A DNA stretch of 64,000 nucleotides from Aurantimonas coralicida DSM 14790. Lineage in GTDB: Bacteria > Pseudomonadota > Alphaproteobacteria > Rhizobiales > Rhizobiaceae. The DNA is taken from NCBI RefSeq assembly GCF_000421645.1, contig NZ_ATXK01000009.1, positions 1 to 64,000 on the forward strand. Reading direction: 5' to 3'. Each line of letters starts with the position of its first letter. Positions within the stretch are counted from its first letter, which is position 1. The notes beneath the pieces were generated by a model. The model was not told the DNA's origin and ran no database searches. It saw only the letters and a list, made by a program, of their open reading frames with translations. This document shows, piece by piece, positions 25,238-33,738 of the stretch. A program made the position numbers and the translations under genes.

Positions 25238-25633
25238 ATGTCCGATGCCCGGACCCTGCAAACCGGCCGTTATGCCATCGACCACATCCGCAAGCCGGTG
25301 ACGGTCTATTTCCACGACGACATCATCGCCAGCACCGACCATGCGCTTCTGGTGCGCGAGGAGGGCGCCGAGCCGATCTATTATATCCCCAGGGATCGCG
25401 TTCATACGGCGTTCTTCGTCGACAGCGACCGCGGCGGCGTGCCCGAAGCCAAGGGGCAGGCGCAGTTCTGGACGATCTCGGCGATGAACCGTGCCGGCCA
25501 GGACGCGGCCTGGGCCTATACGGAGCCGGTCGACGAACTGAGCGCCGTGCGCGACCATATCGCCTTCGATCCCACCCAGGTCCGGGTCGAGGTCGGAGGA
25601 CCGCCCGCCGGTGCGGTCGAAGAGACCCTGTAA
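25238..25633 (+). CDS. DUF427 domain-containing protein
   Basis: A 131-residue cytoplasmic protein of the DUF427 family, which has an all-beta fold and no established biochemical role. The hallmarks are a central YYIPRDRVH segment preceded by ALLVREEGAEP, and FDPTQVRVEVGG near the C-terminus. AAGGAGAATGTC ahead of the ATG is a strong ribosome site. It sits 54 bases after the alcohol dehydrogenase gene, which suggests co-transcription. A small perfect hairpin (CGCTGCC/GGCAGCG, 25647-25664) follows the stop and might end the transcript, though no T-run is present. Confidence 0.85.
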   Translation: MSDARTLQTGRYAIDHIRKPVTVYFHDDIIASTDHALLVREEGAEPIYYIPRDRVHTAFFVDSDRGGVPEAKGQAQFWTISAMNRAGQDAAWAYTEPVDELSAVRDHIAFDPTQVRVEVGGPPAGAVEETL

Positions 25634-25814
25634 GGCGTGATCGGGGCGCTGCCGCGTGGCAGCGGCCTGCGTGGGTGCCGGCATGGAGCGGCGCCGCCGC
25701 GTCGCTGCCCGTCTGCCAGATGGACGGCGGCTCTGACAGCCTCCGGCGGCGGCGCGCGGCCACGGCCGGTGTCCGGCGTCGCCGGCCACTGACTTCTTGC
25801 GATCGGAGACGAAC

Positions 25815-26774
25815 ATGGATGCGGATGCGAAGGGTCGATGGCTGACCTGGCTCTGGCGCATCGGCATCGCCAGCTTCGTGGCGCTGGCCGGCTATCTGAT
25901 CTGGCGGACGCTACGGGACTACAGCGTGGCCGAACTGATGCAGGCGCTGCGGGCGTTTCCCCTCGACCATCTGGCCCTGTCCGGCATGTTCGCGGCGGGA
26001 AGCTACGCGACGCTCACCCTGTTCGATCTTCTCGGCACCCGCTATGTCGGTCACAGGCTGGCCTATCCCAAGGTGGCGCTGGCCTCCTTCGTGTCGCTGT
26101 CGCTCGGCCATTCCATCGGCTTTGCCGGCCTGAGCAGCGGCGCCATCCGCTACCGCTTCTACCGGCGCTGGGGCCTGTCGACCGGTGACGTGGCCAAGCT
26201 GATCCTGTTTTCCGGGCTCACGGTGACCGTCGGCCTCGCCACCCTCGGCGCACTGGCCGTCCTTCTGCGCCCGGCGCTCGCGGCGGAGGTGACGGGTCTC
26301 GGCCAGGGCATGATCCTCGCCATCGGCGCCGTCGCGGCGCTGGGAGTCGTCATCTATCTGCTTCTGGCCGCCTTCCTGCGCCGCCCCCTGACATTCCGCT
26401 CCTTCGTCCTCGAAATGCCGAGCCTGCGCCTGGCGCTGGGGCAGGTCGTGCTCGGCGCCACCAATTTCGCCCTGGTCGCGGCCTGCCTCCATCAGGCGCT
26501 GCTCGGGATCGCCGAGGTCCCGTATCTGTCGGCGGCGACGGTCTATGTCCTCGCCAATGCCGGCGTCATGCTGACCCATGTGCCCGGCGGGCTCGGCGTC
26601 TTCGAAGCCGTCGTGGTGACGCTCCTGTCCGGCCGCGGCCTGCTGACGGCGGTGCTGGTCTTCCGCTTTACCTATTTCCTCGTGCCGCTGGCCATCGGTG
26701 GCCTGGTTCTGGCCGTCACCGAAACCGTCTGGCGCTCGAAGACGTCGTCGGACGCCTCGGTCAGGAGCAGCTGA
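25815..26774 (+). CDS. YbhN/UPF0104-type lysylphosphatidylglycerol-synthase-like membrane protein
   Basis: A 319-residue protein with about eight membrane helices, related to the flippase domain of MprF (UPF0104, YbhN). Family-like segments are SLSLGHSIGFAGLSSGAIRYRFYRRWGLS and THVPGGLGVFEAVVV (the conserved P-G-G-x-G-x-x-E). It lacks the soluble aminoacyl-transferase domain of full MprF. The ATG at 25815 has GGAGA five bases upstream and is preferred to a TTG at 25797. Its 3' end overlaps the end of the convergent phospholipase-D gene by 14 bases. In E. coli ybhN is also next to a PLD-type cardiolipin synthase gene, so a joint role in envelope lipids is plausible. Confidence 0.85.
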   Translation: MDADAKGRWLTWLWRIGIASFVALAGYLIWRTLRDYSVAELMQALRAFPLDHLALSGMFAAGSYATLTLFDLLGTRYVGHRLAYPKVALASFVSLSLGHSIGFAGLSSGAIRYRFYRRWGLSTGDVAKLILFSGLTVTVGLATLGALAVLLRPALAAEVTGLGQGMILAIGAVAALGVVIYLLLAAFLRRPLTFRSFVLEMPSLRLALGQVVLGATNFALVAACLHQALLGIAEVPYLSAATVYVLANAGVMLTHVPGGLGVFEAVVVTLLSGRGLLTAVLVFRFTYFLVPLAIGGLVLAVTETVWRSKTSSDASVRSS

Positions 26775-28260
26775 AGCGGCCGCGCCACCAGGCTGGCGTG
26801 CCGAAGGGGGCGATCGGATCGAGCAGACGCGTGCCGAGTTGCGGCCGCCGCGGGCCTGAGGAGGCGAGGGCGGGAAAGCCGACGAGGCGCCGGTCGCCGC
26901 CGTTCAGCCGGTCGATGGTGCGGATCAGCGAACCGGTCTCCGCAAGCGTCTCCAGCACCGTCGCCGGATCGGCGCCGAGATGTTCGCCGACCAGCCGGGC
27001 CATGATCGTGCGGATCGCGGCCCGATGCTCGGTCGTGTCGGCGACGAGGCCGAGGTCGCATTCGGTGTCGACGCCGATGGAGCGGTTGTTGAAATTCGTC
27101 GAGCCGACCCGAAGGAAGCCGTCGTCGGCGACGAGGATCTTGGAATGGATGAAGATCTCGTCGGGGTAGGAGACCGGGCCTTGCATCGGATGGAAGACCC
27201 GCAGCCTGTCGTGCCGGTCGAACCGCTTCAGATGGCGCAGGAGCCGGTCCCGGTTCGTGCCTTCCGAGAGCTGCTCGACGAAGCCGTTCATGCTGCGCGT
27301 GGTGACGACCACGATCTCCGGGCCGTCCGGGGCTTCGAGCAGTTCGGGCAGGATCGTGCGGGCAAGCGCACCGGCGAAATACTGGTTCTCGATATAGATC
27401 GTCCGCCCTGCGCTGCGCAGCGCGTCGACCGTCAGCCAGGCCGCGTGGCGCACGGGCGGTGGACCGCGCCAGCCGCCGCCCGGATCGGTGACGGCGATGC
27501 CCGCCGGCACATGCCGGAAATCGGGTGACCGTTCCGGTTGGCCGGCGATCGGTCCTGTGGCCGGGCCGGCAAATCGCGGCGCCTCGCCAGTAGCCCGCTG
27601 CCAGCGCTCGGCCGCAATGGCCAGGAGGTCGTCGACCACCGGGCCCGTCAGGGCGACCTGGCAATCATGCACCGGCCGCGCCTTCGATCCGTCGGCCTCG
27701 ACCCGGCGGCTGTCGGCGGGGCGATGCTCGGGCGTATCCCAGCGGCCGACGGTCAGGTCGATCCCGCCCACGAAGGCGAGCGCCCCGTCGATGAGGACGA
27801 TTTTCTGGTGATGGGACGCGTAGAAGCGGTTCGTGCGGTCGAGCTTCAGATGGATCCGCGGATGATCCTGCCAGTCGCCGCCGAAGAGCAGCGACATGCC
27901 ATGGCTGGGGGCATGCGCGACCGCGAAGCTCCAGATTAGGATGTGGATCTCGAGCGTCTCATGCGCCTCGACCAGCGAGCGCAGGCGGTCGCCCAGCGTC
28001 GTGCCGCTGCCATCCGCATCGGGGCGCAGGCGGACACTGGCGTCGAAGTCCCAGCCGACGATGACGATCGAGCGCCGGGCCTCTTCGAGACATTCGTCCA
28101 GACGCGCGAAATATCGCGCGCCATCGACGAGCACGGTGGCCGTCTCGGCACGCGAGACGCTTCGGCAGTTCCGCCCCGCCTGCAAGAGGGCGCAGGGTGC
28201 CGGCGCGTCTGCCGCGTCATGTCCGTACATGGTGGGGGCCTGGGTCGTGTCCTGCCTCAT
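26761..28260 (-). CDS. Phospholipase D-like / cardiolipin-synthase-family protein
   Basis: A 499-residue enzyme with two PLD catalytic motifs: HHQKIVLIDGALAFVGGIDL in the N-terminal half and IHSKILVADDGFLRVGSTNFNNRS in the C-terminal half. Both keep the HxKxxxxD core, so the paired active site seems complete. It would cleave or exchange phosphodiester head groups of membrane lipids. I place the start at the ATG at 28260; the frame is open further to 28590, but that part overlaps the upstream regulatory region and lacks family character. It runs tail to tail with the ybhN-like gene (14-base overlap). Cardiolipin synthesis versus phospholipase activity is not decidable here. Confidence 0.88.
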   Translation of the reverse strand: MRQDTTQAPTMYGHDAADAPAPCALLQAGRNCRSVSRAETATVLVDGARYFARLDECLEEARRSIVIVGWDFDASVRLRPDADGSGTTLGDRLRSLVEAHETLEIHILIWSFAVAHAPSHGMSLLFGGDWQDHPRIHLKLDRTNRFYASHHQKIVLIDGALAFVGGIDLTVGRWDTPEHRPADSRRVEADGSKARPVHDCQVALTGPVVDDLLAIAAERWQRATGEAPRFAGPATGPIAGQPERSPDFRHVPAGIAVTDPGGGWRGPPPVRHAAWLTVDALRSAGRTIYIENQYFAGALARTILPELLEAPDGPEIVVVTTRSMNGFVEQLSEGTNRDRLLRHLKRFDRHDRLRVFHPMQGPVSYPDEIFIHSKILVADDGFLRVGSTNFNNRSIGVDTECDLGLVADTTEHRAAIRTIMARLVGEHLGADPATVLETLAETGSLIRTIDRLNGGDRRLVGFPALASSGPRRPQLGTRLLDPIAPFGTPAWWRGRFSCS

Positions 28261-28550
28261 TCCGTCTCGCGTGTTCGTGAGGGAAACGTCAACCGACGGA
28301 TATAGTCGCGCACATTCCGCCGGGAACGGGATGAGCATTGCTCCGGGAGCGCCGTCCGGCCGGCGGCGATCACGTGGCGGCACATAAGTCGCGAATTGCC
28401 CGGCCGAACGCGCTTCGTTGTCAGGCAACAGAAATCTCCATGCACACCGTGGTGGCCTCTTGTGACCCGGGGTCGCCGGTGCGGCGCTATCATACTTTAG
28501 GGACACGTTTCCGCGGCTTCGCCAGAACGAAGGAAACGTGGAGACATTCG

Positions 28551-28802
28551 ATGGATCAGACCCAGAAACAGGCGGTGGAAGCCGTCGCACGCGCAGCAGC
28601 CACGGGCTCGCTGATGATCGTCCGCCAGACCGCCAGGCGCATCGCCGCGGCCAACGGCATCACCGACGAGGAGCGGGTCGACGATCTCGCCCGCTTCATC
28701 ATCGCCGAAGGCGGACGGCTCGGCGTGGCCATGGAACCGGGATCGCGGGAGGCCGTCGAGCGTCTGAAGGACGACGGGGCCGGCACGATCGTGGCCCTCT
28801 GA
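28551..28802 (+). CDS. Small hypothetical protein (83 aa)
   Basis: I do not recognise this protein. It is soluble, helical-looking, alanine-rich and slightly acidic: a helix with QKQAVEAVARAAATGS, then a QTARRIAAANGITDEERVDDLARFIIAEGG segment. The ATG at 28551 has GTGGAGA upstream; an open frame further upstream to 28338 has no family character. It is followed after seven bases by another very small gene and then, after 230 bases, by the oxidase cluster. The high coding quality and the tight spacing to the next gene make it a probable real gene. Confidence 0.6.
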   Translation: MDQTQKQAVEAVARAAATGSLMIVRQTARRIAAANGITDEERVDDLARFIIAEGGRLGVAMEPGSREAVERLKDDGAGTIVAL

Positions 28803-28809
28803 CCCGCGG

Positions 28810-29028
28810 ATGAGTGCAGTCGATCAGCCGGTCGGTGCCCTCGTGGCGAGCATGCGCGAGGCGGCACGCGAACGGGCCGTGTGGGCCGAGGGCCGCCGCG
28901 CCTGCCGGGAAGAGGGCCCGAACGCGCGCTTCGCCGGCACCAGCACCGCCGACCATGCCATCTGGCTCGCCGGCTTCGCCTATGAACAGGGGCGGCGACG
29001 GGCCGGTCGATCCTGGCCGGATCGATGA
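28810..29028 (+). CDS. Rmf/CrpP-like small protein (72 aa)
   Basis: A short basic protein whose core (GRRACREEGPNARFAGTST then ADHAIWLAGFAYEQGRRR) follows the pattern of ribosome modulation factor and CrpP-type proteins: a first helix, a short loop with N/P residues, and W-x-x-G in a second helix. Rmf causes ribosome dimerisation in stationary phase; CrpP-like relatives are of uncertain function. The gene starts seven bases after the preceding small gene and so is probably co-transcribed. The assignment is from pattern only and remains tentative. Confidence 0.5.
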   Translation: MSAVDQPVGALVASMREAARERAVWAEGRRACREEGPNARFAGTSTADHAIWLAGFAYEQGRRRAGRSWPDR

Positions 29029-29261
29029 TGGCGGCGATTGCCGGCTTACCATTCCGGCGCCGACAATGTCCGCTTCGCCCATGTGAGGGCAGCGCCCGCG
29101 TCCTGTCCGGCGAAGACGCCGCCGGTTGATCTTAAGGCCCGCCGCCTACATGCCGGCATGTCACCCGGATATCGTAAGCAATCGGGAGCGATCTGGCAGA
29201 TGGGGACGACGCCGAAAATCTGCAGCGCAGAGGTTCCTCCAGGGTCCTTGCCGGGAGCCGC

Positions 29262-30353
29262 ATGAGGACGGATCCTCATTCCCCGGTCGATCTTCGCGCC
29301 GCGGGCCTTCCCGTCCGGGTCCGGCCGGCCTTCGTGATGGCGGTCACGCTGGGCGGAACGGTCGCCGCCCCGCTGCCGGCCCGCCCAGCCGACACGCCGA
29401 TGTATTACCTGGAGACCTTCGGCGCGAAGGGCGACATGACCGTGCCGTTGCTGTGGGGGCTGATCGCGGTCTCGGTGCTGGTGGTGGTCATCATCAGCGC
29501 CATGGTGATCATCGGGATCCTGCGTCGCCGCGATCCGGATCTGCAGGCGGGCGGCCGTATCATCGCGGTCTCGCGCCCGCCCGGCGGGATCGGCTGGATC
29601 CATGCCGGCCTCGTTCTGACGACGCTCGTCCTGATCGGCTACACCGCCTGGACGGTGGACCTCATGGCCCGGATTGCCGCGCCCGGGCGTGAACCGGTCT
29701 TTACGATCGAGGTGACGGCGCAGCAATTCTGGTGGGAGGCGCGCTATGTCGATCCCGACGATCCCGCACGCAGCTTCGAGACGGCCAACGAACTGCATAT
29801 TCCCCTCGGGGAGCCGGTGCGCATCAAGCTGCGCTCGACCGACGTCATCCATTCCTTCTGGGTCCCGGCGCTGTCCGGCAAGACCGACGCCATTCCCGGG
29901 CAGATCAACGAGACCTGGATCCAGGGCGACCGGGTCGGCGTCTATCGCGGCCAGTGCACCGAATATTGCGGGCAGCAGCATACCAACATGGCCATGCGCA
30001 TGTTCGTCGACGCGCCCGAGGACTTCACGGCCTGGTGGGATGCACAGGCCGCGGCTGCGGAGCCCACATCGCCCGGCTCGCTGGCGGACGCCGGACGGCA
30101 GGCGTTTCGCCTGCGCTGCGGCGCCTGCCATGCGGTGCGCGGCACCCGGTCCGCGGGCGAGATCGGGCCGGATCTCACCCATCTGATGAGCCGGACGACG
30201 ATCGCCTCGGCAATGCTGCCCAATACGAAGGGGCACCTGTCGGGCTGGATCGCCGCGCCGCAGTCACTCAAGCCGGGCAGCCACATGCCCGATACGGGGA
30301 TTTCGGGCCCCGAACTGCACGCCATCCGCACCTATCTCGCGACGCTGGACTGA
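29262..30353 (+). CDS. coxM: Cytochrome c oxidase subunit II with fused cytochrome c domain (CoxM-like)
   Basis: The electron-entry subunit of a caa3-like terminal oxidase (363 residues). A signal or anchor segment is followed by two membrane helices (about 64-88 and 108-125). The CuA cupredoxin domain then has the aromatic patch QQFWWEARY and the CuA ligands Cys232, Cys236, His240 and Met243 (CTEYCGQQHTNM). A cytochrome c domain has heme ligands in CGACH (Cys286, Cys289, His290) and an axial methionine in SHMPD. The architecture matches CoxM of the Bradyrhizobium coxMNOP alternative oxidase. It starts with GGGAG before the ATG and is followed nine bases later by subunit I. Confidence 0.93.
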   Translation: MRTDPHSPVDLRAAGLPVRVRPAFVMAVTLGGTVAAPLPARPADTPMYYLETFGAKGDMTVPLLWGLIAVSVLVVVIISAMVIIGILRRRDPDLQAGGRIIAVSRPPGGIGWIHAGLVLTTLVLIGYTAWTVDLMARIAAPGREPVFTIEVTAQQFWWEARYVDPDDPARSFETANELHIPLGEPVRIKLRSTDVIHSFWVPALSGKTDAIPGQINETWIQGDRVGVYRGQCTEYCGQQHTNMAMRMFVDAPEDFTAWWDAQAAAAEPTSPGSLADAGRQAFRLRCGACHAVRGTRSAGEIGPDLTHLMSRTTIASAMLPNTKGHLSGWIAAPQSLKPGSHMPDTGISGPELHAIRTYLATLD

Positions 30354-30362
30354 GGGAAAGCC

Positions 30363-32306
30363 GTGGCAGAGCCGCATCAGAAGATCCCGCAGGCGGGCGT
30401 CGCGACCCCGGAACTGGAAGCCCGGCTCCAGGCGATCTGGGAAACGGATTCCGGCCTGATGGGCTGGATAGGCACCGTTGATCACAAGGAAATCGGCATC
30501 CGCTACATCGTCACGGCCTTCGCCTTCCTCATCGCGGGCGGCATCGAGGCACTGATTATGCGGATTCAGCTCGCCGGGCCCGAGCAGAGCGTGGTGACCC
30601 CGGAACAGTACGACCAGCTGTTCTCGATGCACGGCATCACGATGATCTTCCTCTATGCCCTGCCGATCCTGTCGGGCTTCTCGAACTATCTGTTCCCGCT
30701 GCTCTTCGGCTCGCGGGACATGGCGTTTCCGCGGCTGAACGCCTTCTCCTACTGGGTGTATCTGGCGTCCGGCCTGTTCATGTATTCCAGCTTCCTGATC
30801 GGCGCGGCGCCGAATGATGGCTGGTTCAACTACGCGCCCTATTCGCTGAAGGACTTCAATCCCGGCCCGAACATGGATTTCTATGCCCTCGGCATGATCT
30901 TCCTCGGCATATCCACGACGGTCGGCGCGGCGAACTTCGTCGTCACCTTCCTGCGCTGCCGGGCGCCCGGCATGTCGATCAACCGCATCCCGATCATGGT
31001 CTGGGGAACGACGACGATCTCGATGGGCATTCTCCTGTCCGTGCCGGCCGTCAGCCTCGCCTTCTTCCTGCTCTGGATGGACCGCCAGTTCGGGACGCAT
31101 TTCTACGAGACCGGCGGGGGCGGCGAGCCGCTCCTGTGGCAGCATTTGTTCTGGATCTTCGCCCATCCCTGGGTCTACATCATCGTCCTGCCGGCCATGG
31201 GCATGGCGTCGGACGTCCTGCCGGTGTTCTGTCGGCGTCCCCTGGTCGCCTATACGCTCGTCGTGCTTGGAACGATCAGCACCATGGCGCTGGGGTTCGG
31301 CGTCTGGGTGCACCACATGTTCACCACCGGCATCCCCTTCCTGTCGATGTCGTTCTTCAGCGGTGCCTCCTTCATCATCACCATTCCCAGTGCGATCGCG
31401 GTCTTCGCCTGGGTCGCCACCATCTGGACCGGCCGGATCGTCGTCTCGACGGCCTTTCTCTATTTCGCCGCCTTCATCGCCATGTTCGTCATCGGTGGCG
31501 TCTCCGGCGTGATGACCGCGTCGGTGCCCGCCGATCTGCAATTGCACGACACCTATTTCGTCGTGGCGCACATCCATTACGTGCTGATCGGCATCAATCT
31601 GTTCGGCGTGCTCGGCGGGCTGCATTTCTGGTTTCCCAAGATGAGCGGGCGGATGCTGGGCGAGCGCCTCGGGCGCTGGACCTTCTGGACCATCTTCATC
31701 GGGTTCAATCTCGGCTTCCTGCCGATGCACTGGACCGGGCTTCTGGGCATGCCGCGCCGGATCTATACCTATCCGCAGGACGTCGGCTGGAGCGCGATGA
31801 ACATGGTCACCACGGTGGGCAGCTTCATCTTCGCCGTCGGTTTCGCCATGCTCCTCATCAACGTGCTGGTCAGCCTGCGGCGCGGGGCGCCGGCCGGCGC
31901 CAATCCCTGGGACGCGCCGACGCTGGAATGGGCGGTCTCGTCGCCGCCGCCGCCCTACAATTTCGCAGTGCTGCCGGTCATCGCCAGCCGCCATCCCCTG
32001 TGGGAGAGCCGGCTCGACGAAGGCCGCGGCGATTCCTCCCTCGAACGCGGGCTGCTGCTCGACGATGGCAAGGAGATGCTGGTGACGACGCCGATCGACG
32101 CCCAGCCGGACCTGATCGTGAAGATGCCCGCCGACGATCCCTGGCCGTTCCTGGTGACCCTCGCCATGACCCTGGGCTTCGCCGCGCTTCTCCTGCACTG
32201 GTGGTGGGTTGCGGCCGGCGCAGGCCTGGCGATCCTCTTCGGCCTGCTTGCCTGGCTCTGGCCACGGGCCGATCTCGGCCAGAAGCGGGAGCCGGGCCAT
32301 GCGTGA
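30363..32306 (+). CDS. coxN: Heme-copper oxidase subunit I, CoxN-like, with atypical proton-channel residues
   Basis: The catalytic subunit (647 residues) that reduces oxygen to water. Metal ligands are all present: His90 (MHGIT) and His405 for heme a, His403 for heme a3, and His268, His317 and His318 for CuB. The cross-linked tyrosine is Tyr272. Asp119 (RDMAFPRLN) corresponds to the D-channel entrance. Two canonical proton-channel residues are missing: the glutamate of HPEVY is Trp270 (HPWVY), and the K-channel lysine of TGIKVF is Ala346 (SAIAVF). The C-terminal extension adds two more helices (DPWPFLVTLAMTLG..., LAWLWPRA). The order II-I-III-small subunit fits coxMNOP. Confidence 0.95.
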   Translation: MAEPHQKIPQAGVATPELEARLQAIWETDSGLMGWIGTVDHKEIGIRYIVTAFAFLIAGGIEALIMRIQLAGPEQSVVTPEQYDQLFSMHGITMIFLYALPILSGFSNYLFPLLFGSRDMAFPRLNAFSYWVYLASGLFMYSSFLIGAAPNDGWFNYAPYSLKDFNPGPNMDFYALGMIFLGISTTVGAANFVVTFLRCRAPGMSINRIPIMVWGTTTISMGILLSVPAVSLAFFLLWMDRQFGTHFYETGGGGEPLLWQHLFWIFAHPWVYIIVLPAMGMASDVLPVFCRRPLVAYTLVVLGTISTMALGFGVWVHHMFTTGIPFLSMSFFSGASFIITIPSAIAVFAWVATIWTGRIVVSTAFLYFAAFIAMFVIGGVSGVMTASVPADLQLHDTYFVVAHIHYVLIGINLFGVLGGLHFWFPKMSGRMLGERLGRWTFWTIFIGFNLGFLPMHWTGLLGMPRRIYTYPQDVGWSAMNMVTTVGSFIFAVGFAMLLINVLVSLRRGAPAGANPWDAPTLEWAVSSPPPPYNFAVLPVIASRHPLWESRLDEGRGDSSLERGLLLDDGKEMLVTTPIDAQPDLIVKMPADDPWPFLVTLAMTLGFAALLLHWWWVAAGAGLAILFGLLAWLWPRADLGQKREPGHA

Positions 32307-32916
32307 TGCAGTTCCCATGGCCGAAGCGCCCCTGCAGATCGGATCGCTGGCGGTCGGCAGCATCGCCCGACGGGCTTCGGGCTGGTGGGGCATGGTGACC
32401 CTCGTTGCGACCGAGGCCGTCCTCTTTTCCTATCTCCTGTTCAGCTATTTCTACCTGGCCACCCAGTCCGGCCCGAACTGGTATCCGGCCGAGCTGCCGT
32501 CCTTCACGCTGTCGGCGCCGAGCACGGTCATCCTGATCGCCAGCAGTATCGCCGTCTGGTTTGCGGAAAAGGGCGCCGAAACCGGGTCGCGCGGCCGGCT
32601 GGTGGCGGGATTGCTGGTCGGCCTTGCGCTGGGCACGATATTCGTCGGCCTGCAGGTCAAGGAATGGCTCGACAAGCCCTTCACCCTGTCCGCCCATTCC
32701 TACGGTTCGATGTATTTCACGGTGACGGGGTTCCACCTGGCCCATGTCGTGGTCGGGCTCGTCATCCTGGCCGTGCTGACCGTGTGGAGCGCTCTCGGCT
32801 ATTTCGACCGCCAGCGCATGGCGCCGGTCGCGATCGGCGCCCTGTACTGGCACTTCGTCGATGTCGTCTGGCTGGCAGTCTTCTTCAGTCTTTACATCAC
32901 GCCCCATCTGAGGTGA
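32299..32916 (+). CDS. coxO: Cytochrome c oxidase subunit III (CoxO-like)
   Basis: The non-metal third subunit of the oxidase, 205 residues with five membrane helices, shorter than the seven-helix mitochondrial type as is usual for caa3-like enzymes. Family segments are WWGMVTLVATEAVLFSYLLFSYFYL (with the conserved glutamate), SMYFTVTGFHLAHVVVGL (F-x-x-T-G-F-H-x-x-H) and YWHFVDVVWLAVFFSLY. The ATG at 32299 overlaps the stop of subunit I by eight bases, so the genes are coupled; the upstream open stretch from 32209 is an artefact of that overlap. Confidence 0.92.
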   Translation: MRDAVPMAEAPLQIGSLAVGSIARRASGWWGMVTLVATEAVLFSYLLFSYFYLATQSGPNWYPAELPSFTLSAPSTVILIASSIAVWFAEKGAETGSRGRLVAGLLVGLALGTIFVGLQVKEWLDKPFTLSAHSYGSMYFTVTGFHLAHVVVGLVILAVLTVWSALGYFDRQRMAPVAIGALYWHFVDVVWLAVFFSLYITPHLR

Positions 32917-32920
32917 GCGG

Positions 32921-33370
32921 ATGACGGAACCGACACGCCCGATCTTCCATATCGGACATCCGGCGCCGGCCTCGGGCACGGTCGCGAACTGGCGCCTCAT
33001 CGTCGGCATTGCCGGGGCTCCGGCCGCCTGGACCCTGCAATTGTCCGCCGCCACCGCCCTGGCCGGCAATGCCTGCATCGGCGGCGACGGCGCGAAACGT
33101 CCGGTTGTCGATCTCGATGGAATCGGCGCGATGATCGTTGCGGCGAATCTCGCGGCGCTGGTCCTTGCCCTGGCTTCGCTCGCGCTGGCGCTTCTCGCCT
33201 ACCGCCAGACCCGGAAGCAATCCTCAGGTCGCCACCGGGACATTCTGGACACGGCGGAGGGGCGAAGCTGCTTTCTCGCCCTCTGGGGCGTGGGGATCGG
33301 CACGCTGTTCACCGTCGCCATCGTCTTCAACACCGTCTCGCTGTTCTGGACGAGCCTATGCGGTCTGTGA
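32921..33370 (+). CDS. Small membrane protein of the oxidase operon (CoxP position)
   Basis: A 149-residue protein with three likely membrane helices (about 25-50, 68-92 and 118-140) separated by a polar loop (KRPVVDLDG) and a basic loop (YRQTRKQSSGRHRD). I recognise no domain. It lies four bases after subunit III and overlaps the following cytochrome c gene by 13 bases, so it is part of the oxidase operon and may be an accessory or fourth subunit. In Bradyrhizobium the fourth gene, coxP, holds this place, but I cannot confirm homology by eye. Confidence 0.75.
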   Translation: MTEPTRPIFHIGHPAPASGTVANWRLIVGIAGAPAAWTLQLSAATALAGNACIGGDGAKRPVVDLDGIGAMIVAANLAALVLALASLALALLAYRQTRKQSSGRHRDILDTAEGRSCFLALWGVGIGTLFTVAIVFNTVSLFWTSLCGL

Positions 33371-33738
33371 TGCGTGCCGCCGCGGGCCTGGCGATGCTCG
33401 TTCCGCTCGTCCTCGCCGGCTGCGTGGACGATGCGGCGCACTCGCGAGCCGAGGCCATCGGCGATGTCGCGATCGGCGCGGTTCGCATCCGTCAGGCCGG
33501 CTGTGGCGCCTGCCACATCATCCCCGGCATCGACGGGGCCGAGGGTCTCGTCGGCCCGCCGCTCGACCATATGGCCAACCGGCTTTATCTCGCGGGGCTG
33601 CTGCGCAACACGCCGGCCAACATGATCCACTGGCTGCGCGAGCCCCAGGCGGTCGCACCGGGCAGCGTCATGCCCGACATGGGGCTGACGGAGCAGCAGG
33701 CCCGCGACATCACGGCCTATCTCTATACGCTGGAGTGA
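33358..33738 (+). CDS. Membrane-anchored cytochrome c (probable lipoprotein)
   Basis: A 126-residue c-type cytochrome. The signal sequence ends in VLAGC, a lipobox, so the protein is probably lipid-anchored at the periplasmic face. The heme site is CGACH, with the axial methionine probably in SVMPDMG. It overlaps the preceding small membrane protein gene by 13 bases and closes the oxidase operon. It could be an extra electron carrier between the bc1 complex and the fused cytochrome c domain of subunit II. The heme domain resembles the one fused to subunit II in its C-terminal half (M-P-D...L-x-x-Y-L), suggesting a duplicated domain. Confidence 0.88.
   Translation: MRSVMRAAAGLAMLVPLVLAGCVDDAAHSRAEAIGDVAIGAVRIRQAGCGACHIIPGIDGAEGLVGPPLDHMANRLYLAGLLRNTPANMIHWLREPQAVAPGSVMPDMGLTEQQARDITAYLYTLE

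Noticed and set aside
28261-28550. Extracytoplasmic (EcfG, GGAAC-N16/17-CGTT) stress promoters in the gaps around the stress-type genes
   Set aside because: I looked in the gaps at 23.5-24.0, 28.3-28.5 and 34.7-35.1 kb and found only partial matches with wrong spacing or mismatched core bases.
29126-29139. Possible FixK/Fnr box (TTGAT...) upstream of the oxidase operon
   Set aside because: Only the left half TTGAT is present; the right half reads AGGCC rather than ATCAA. A microaerobic box could not be supported.
30264-32393. A 709-codon minus-strand frame opposite oxidase subunit I
   Set aside because: The antisense of a membrane protein in GC-rich DNA gives a polar, His/Asp-rich frame; no family-like segment was found.
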